A stretch of DNA of 35,900 nt from Halomonas sp. 707D7 (lineage in GTDB: Bacteria; Pseudomonadota; Gammaproteobacteria; Pseudomonadales; Halomonadaceae), in the NCBI RefSeq assembly GCF_024158715.1, contig NZ_JAMZBC010000015.1, positions 1 through 35,900 of the forward strand, written 5' to 3'. The notes beneath the pieces are model-generated. The model was not told where the DNA came from. It saw only the letters and a list, made by a program, of their open reading frames with translations, and ran no database searches. A program made the position numbers and the translations under genes. Positions 34,200 through 35,900 of the stretch are shown here, piece by piece (position 1 is the first letter of the stretch; every line of letters begins with the position of its first letter).

Positions 34200-35141
34200 T
34201 TAGCCTGCGCCTTGCAGCGCGCTCGGTTCTTTCTGCGCTTCACCGCCGAGCCACTCGAGCAGCCGGGTGATGTCCTGGGACAGCGACTGCGCCATCAGGA
34301 TGAAGTCGGTCTCCAGGCGTGCCAGGGCGTCGTCGCCATCGTCGGCGTGATCCGCCTCTTCGATCAGGGCATCGCCAAAGCGCAGCGACTTGAGCGCCAG
34401 GTCGTCGTGGAGTACCAGGCTCAAGCGGCCTTCGAGCCCGAGGGCCAGCTTGCTCGCCTGGCGACCGCTCTCCAGCAGCTGCTGGATCTCGTCGCTGTCG
34501 AGATCGACCTGACGGGCGCGCAGCACGCCGTCATCGCCCTTGGCCTTGAGCTCGACCTGATCGCCGAGCTGCATGTCCGCCGGGCGGCTCGCGGCGTCAC
34601 TAAGCCAGGTGGTCATGGCGCGGATCGGCAGCGTCTGGGAGGTGACCGGCGTGACCTTGAGCGAGCCCAGGGTCTCGCGCAGCAGATCGAGAATCTCCTC
34701 GCAGCGGCTTCGGGAGCTGGCGTTGATGCCGATCAGGTTGGCACGCGTGTCCCACCAGAGATCCACCTTCTGGCTGCGCACGAAGGCGCGCGGCATTAGC
34801 TCCTCGGTGATCTGCTCCTTGAGGATGGTCTTTTCCTTGCGGGTGACCTTGCGCCCCTCCTGGGCCTCGATGTCCGCCACCCGCTCGTCGAGCTCCTCTT
34901 TCACCACGGAGGCGGGCAGCAATCGCTCCTGGCGCAGGGCGGACAGCAGCCGGTGCCCCTGGATCTCGTGAAGGAGCTGGCCACCGCCCAAGCGTCCTGC
35001 CGGTGCCGTCCAGCCCAGCCGGCGCGCATCGGCACCGCCCAGGGGCCTTGCCGCCTGGGGTTCGAGGGCGCTTTCCAGCGCCGCCGCGTCGAGCGCGAAC
35101 TCGCCGTGCAGACGATATAAGTGCAGGTGCTTGAACCACAT
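34200..35141 (-). CDS. rdgC: Recombination-associated protein RdgC
   Basis: Ring-shaped dimeric DNA-binding protein that limits RecA activity and replication-fork recombination. 313 residues (E. coli 303). It begins MWFKHLHLYRLHGEF; GQLLHEIQGHRLL, SVVKEELDERVADIEAQEGRKVTRKEKTILKEQ, LMPRAFVRSQ, RARQVDLDSDEIQQLLESG and DADFILMTGEL-like ETDFILMAQSL follow the family order. The ATG at 35141 matches the family start; the ten-residue longer frame does not. It is divergent from fadM and heads a minus-strand run with the acyltransferase-like gene. Confidence 0.95.
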   Translation of the reverse strand: MWFKHLHLYRLHGEFALDAAALESALEPQAARPLGGADARRLGWTAPAGRLGGGQLLHEIQGHRLLSALRQERLLPASVVKEELDERVADIEAQEGRKVTRKEKTILKEQITEELMPRAFVRSQKVDLWWDTRANLIGINASSRSRCEEILDLLRETLGSLKVTPVTSQTLPIRAMTTWLSDAASRPADMQLGDQVELKAKGDDGVLRARQVDLDSDEIQQLLESGRQASKLALGLEGRLSLVLHDDLALKSLRFGDALIEEADHADDGDDALARLETDFILMAQSLSQDITRLLEWLGGEAQKEPSALQGAG

Positions 35142-35222
35142 ATCACCGATCCTGTGCAAAAGGGGGCACATTATGTCGAAACCGATCCGCTCCTGCCAGC
35201 CTCTTGCGCGAACACCGCTTCA

Positions 35223-35252
35223 TTGCATACGTTTGAAACCTGCGTTTGATAA
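35223..35252 (+). promoter_or_regulatory. Putative fadM promoter
   Basis: TTGCAT and TGATAA are separated by 18 bases, 57 bases before the thioesterase start, in the 168-base gap shared with rdgC. No convincing FadR site is seen. Confidence 0.5.
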
Positions 35253-35309
35253 ACCCCGTCGCCCGACAGGTCAGTGGGCGCGTTCTTCACGATCCAACAG
35301 GAGTCTTTC

Positions 35310-35753
35310 ATGTCATCTTCCATCACTCGCGTCGATCTGCGCGTGCGCGGCTATCATCTCGATGGGTATGGCCACGTCAACAACGCCCGCTATCTCGAAT
35401 TCATGGAGGAGGGGCGCTGGGCCTTCTTCGACGATCACGCAGAGCTGATCCGCGAGCTCAACCGGGCAGGGCGTGCCTTCGTGGTGGTCAACCTGAACAT
35501 CGATTACAAGCGCGCGGCGGTGCAGAACGACGACCTCTGCGTGCTGACCGGTATTCTCGATGTCGGCGAGCGCAGCGCGCGCTGCCACCACCGCATTCTG
35601 ACCAGCGACGGCAAGGTGGTGGCCCAGGCGGATCTCACCTTCGTGCTGCTCGACCTGAAGGCCAACGAGGCGTGCCCGATCAAGGGAGCGGTGCGCGAGG
35701 TGCTGGAGAAGCTGTGCGTCGAGCGCGAGGCGTTCACGCTCGACGCAAAGTGA
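35310..35753 (+). CDS. fadM: Long-chain acyl-CoA thioesterase FadM
   Basis: 147-residue single hotdog-fold thioesterase (4HBT). VRGYHLDGYGHVNNARYLEFMEEGRW is almost the same as the E. coli FadM (YbaW) signature VRGYHLDVYQHVNNARYLEFLEE, and AFVVVNLNIDYKRAAV and LTFVLLDLK also match. The family cleaves long-chain and unusual acyl-CoA, helping beta-oxidation. The ATG at 35310 has ACAGGAG six bases upstream; a 12-residue longer frame lacks it. The last 15 residues extend beyond the E. coli protein. Confidence 0.9.
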   Translation: MSSSITRVDLRVRGYHLDGYGHVNNARYLEFMEEGRWAFFDDHAELIRELNRAGRAFVVVNLNIDYKRAAVQNDDLCVLTGILDVGERSARCHHRILTSDGKVVAQADLTFVLLDLKANEACPIKGAVREVLEKLCVEREAFTLDAK

Positions 35754-35817
35754 CGCACGAGGCGGCGCTTCCCGCGAAGTCGAGACCTTTCGCCGACTGC
35801 CCTTGGTGCGCTTGCAG

Positions 35818-35826
35818 TGGTATGAT
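35818..35826 (+). promoter_or_regulatory. Possible extended -10 at the right edge
   Basis: TGG-TATGAT resembles an extended -10 in the last 147 bases of the window, which contain no gene I can support. The downstream gene, if any, is outside the window. Confidence 0.3.
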
Positions 35827-35900
35827 GTGTGCGTATGTGCGCTCGCCGCTGGATTCGCTATCAGGGCGAAATAAAAGCGCTTTCAACTCTCGCAGTGCCA

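Overview
The window looks like a chromosomal segment of a GC-rich, probably halophilic gammaproteobacterium of the Halomonas/Chromohalobacter group. This is inferred from E. coli- and Pseudomonas-like proteins (Fis, DusB, SrkA, FadM, RdgC), a diphosphate-dependent phosphofructokinase in place of the ATP enzyme, and the roughly 60-65 % G+C of the housekeeping genes as judged by eye. No database search was possible.

Positions 1 to about 5440 are the right-hand end of a prophage. They hold the end of a glycine-rich tail protein, a tail-assembly chaperone-like gene, and a minus-strand SOS cassette (DUF1654-like protein, UmuD, UmuC, small unknown protein) behind a textbook LexA box. Next come an AT-rich membrane protein gene and a P4-type tyrosine integrase beside the 3' end of a tRNA-Leu(UAG) gene, which is the probable integration site. 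The other prophage end lies outside the window.

Positions 5440-18330 are core genome: comF, srkA, folE and a gabD-type dehydrogenase on the plus strand; then purH, the dusB-fis operon, prmA, accBC, dsbD and ppa on the minus strand, with several clear hairpin terminators.

Positions 18590-21640 hold a PP2C-kinase fusion whose two catalytic centres both look degenerate. It sits between inorganic pyrophosphatase (ppa) and PPi-dependent phosphofructokinase (pfp). Positions 21750-27560 carry RNase T, argG, an HlyU-like protein, an EAL-HDOD signalling protein and a membrane-anchored PAS/DnaQ-type exonuclease.

Positions 27770-35900 carry a tRNA-queuosine mannosyltransferase-like gene convergent with nth; a metG-rsxB-nth series containing an orphan RnfB/RsxB-like ferredoxin; a small unknown gene; an acyltransferase-like gene; rdgC; and a divergent fadM thioesterase. 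Translation and RNA metabolism recur (tRNA-Leu, DusB, PrmA, RNase T, QTMAN-like protein, MetG), as do DNA repair functions (UmuDC, Nth, RdgC, DnaQ-like exonuclease). The least conventional parts are the double-pseudoenzyme fusion, the AT-rich membrane protein next to the integrase, the orphan RnfB-Nth pair and the operator-like repeats on both sides of the integrase block.
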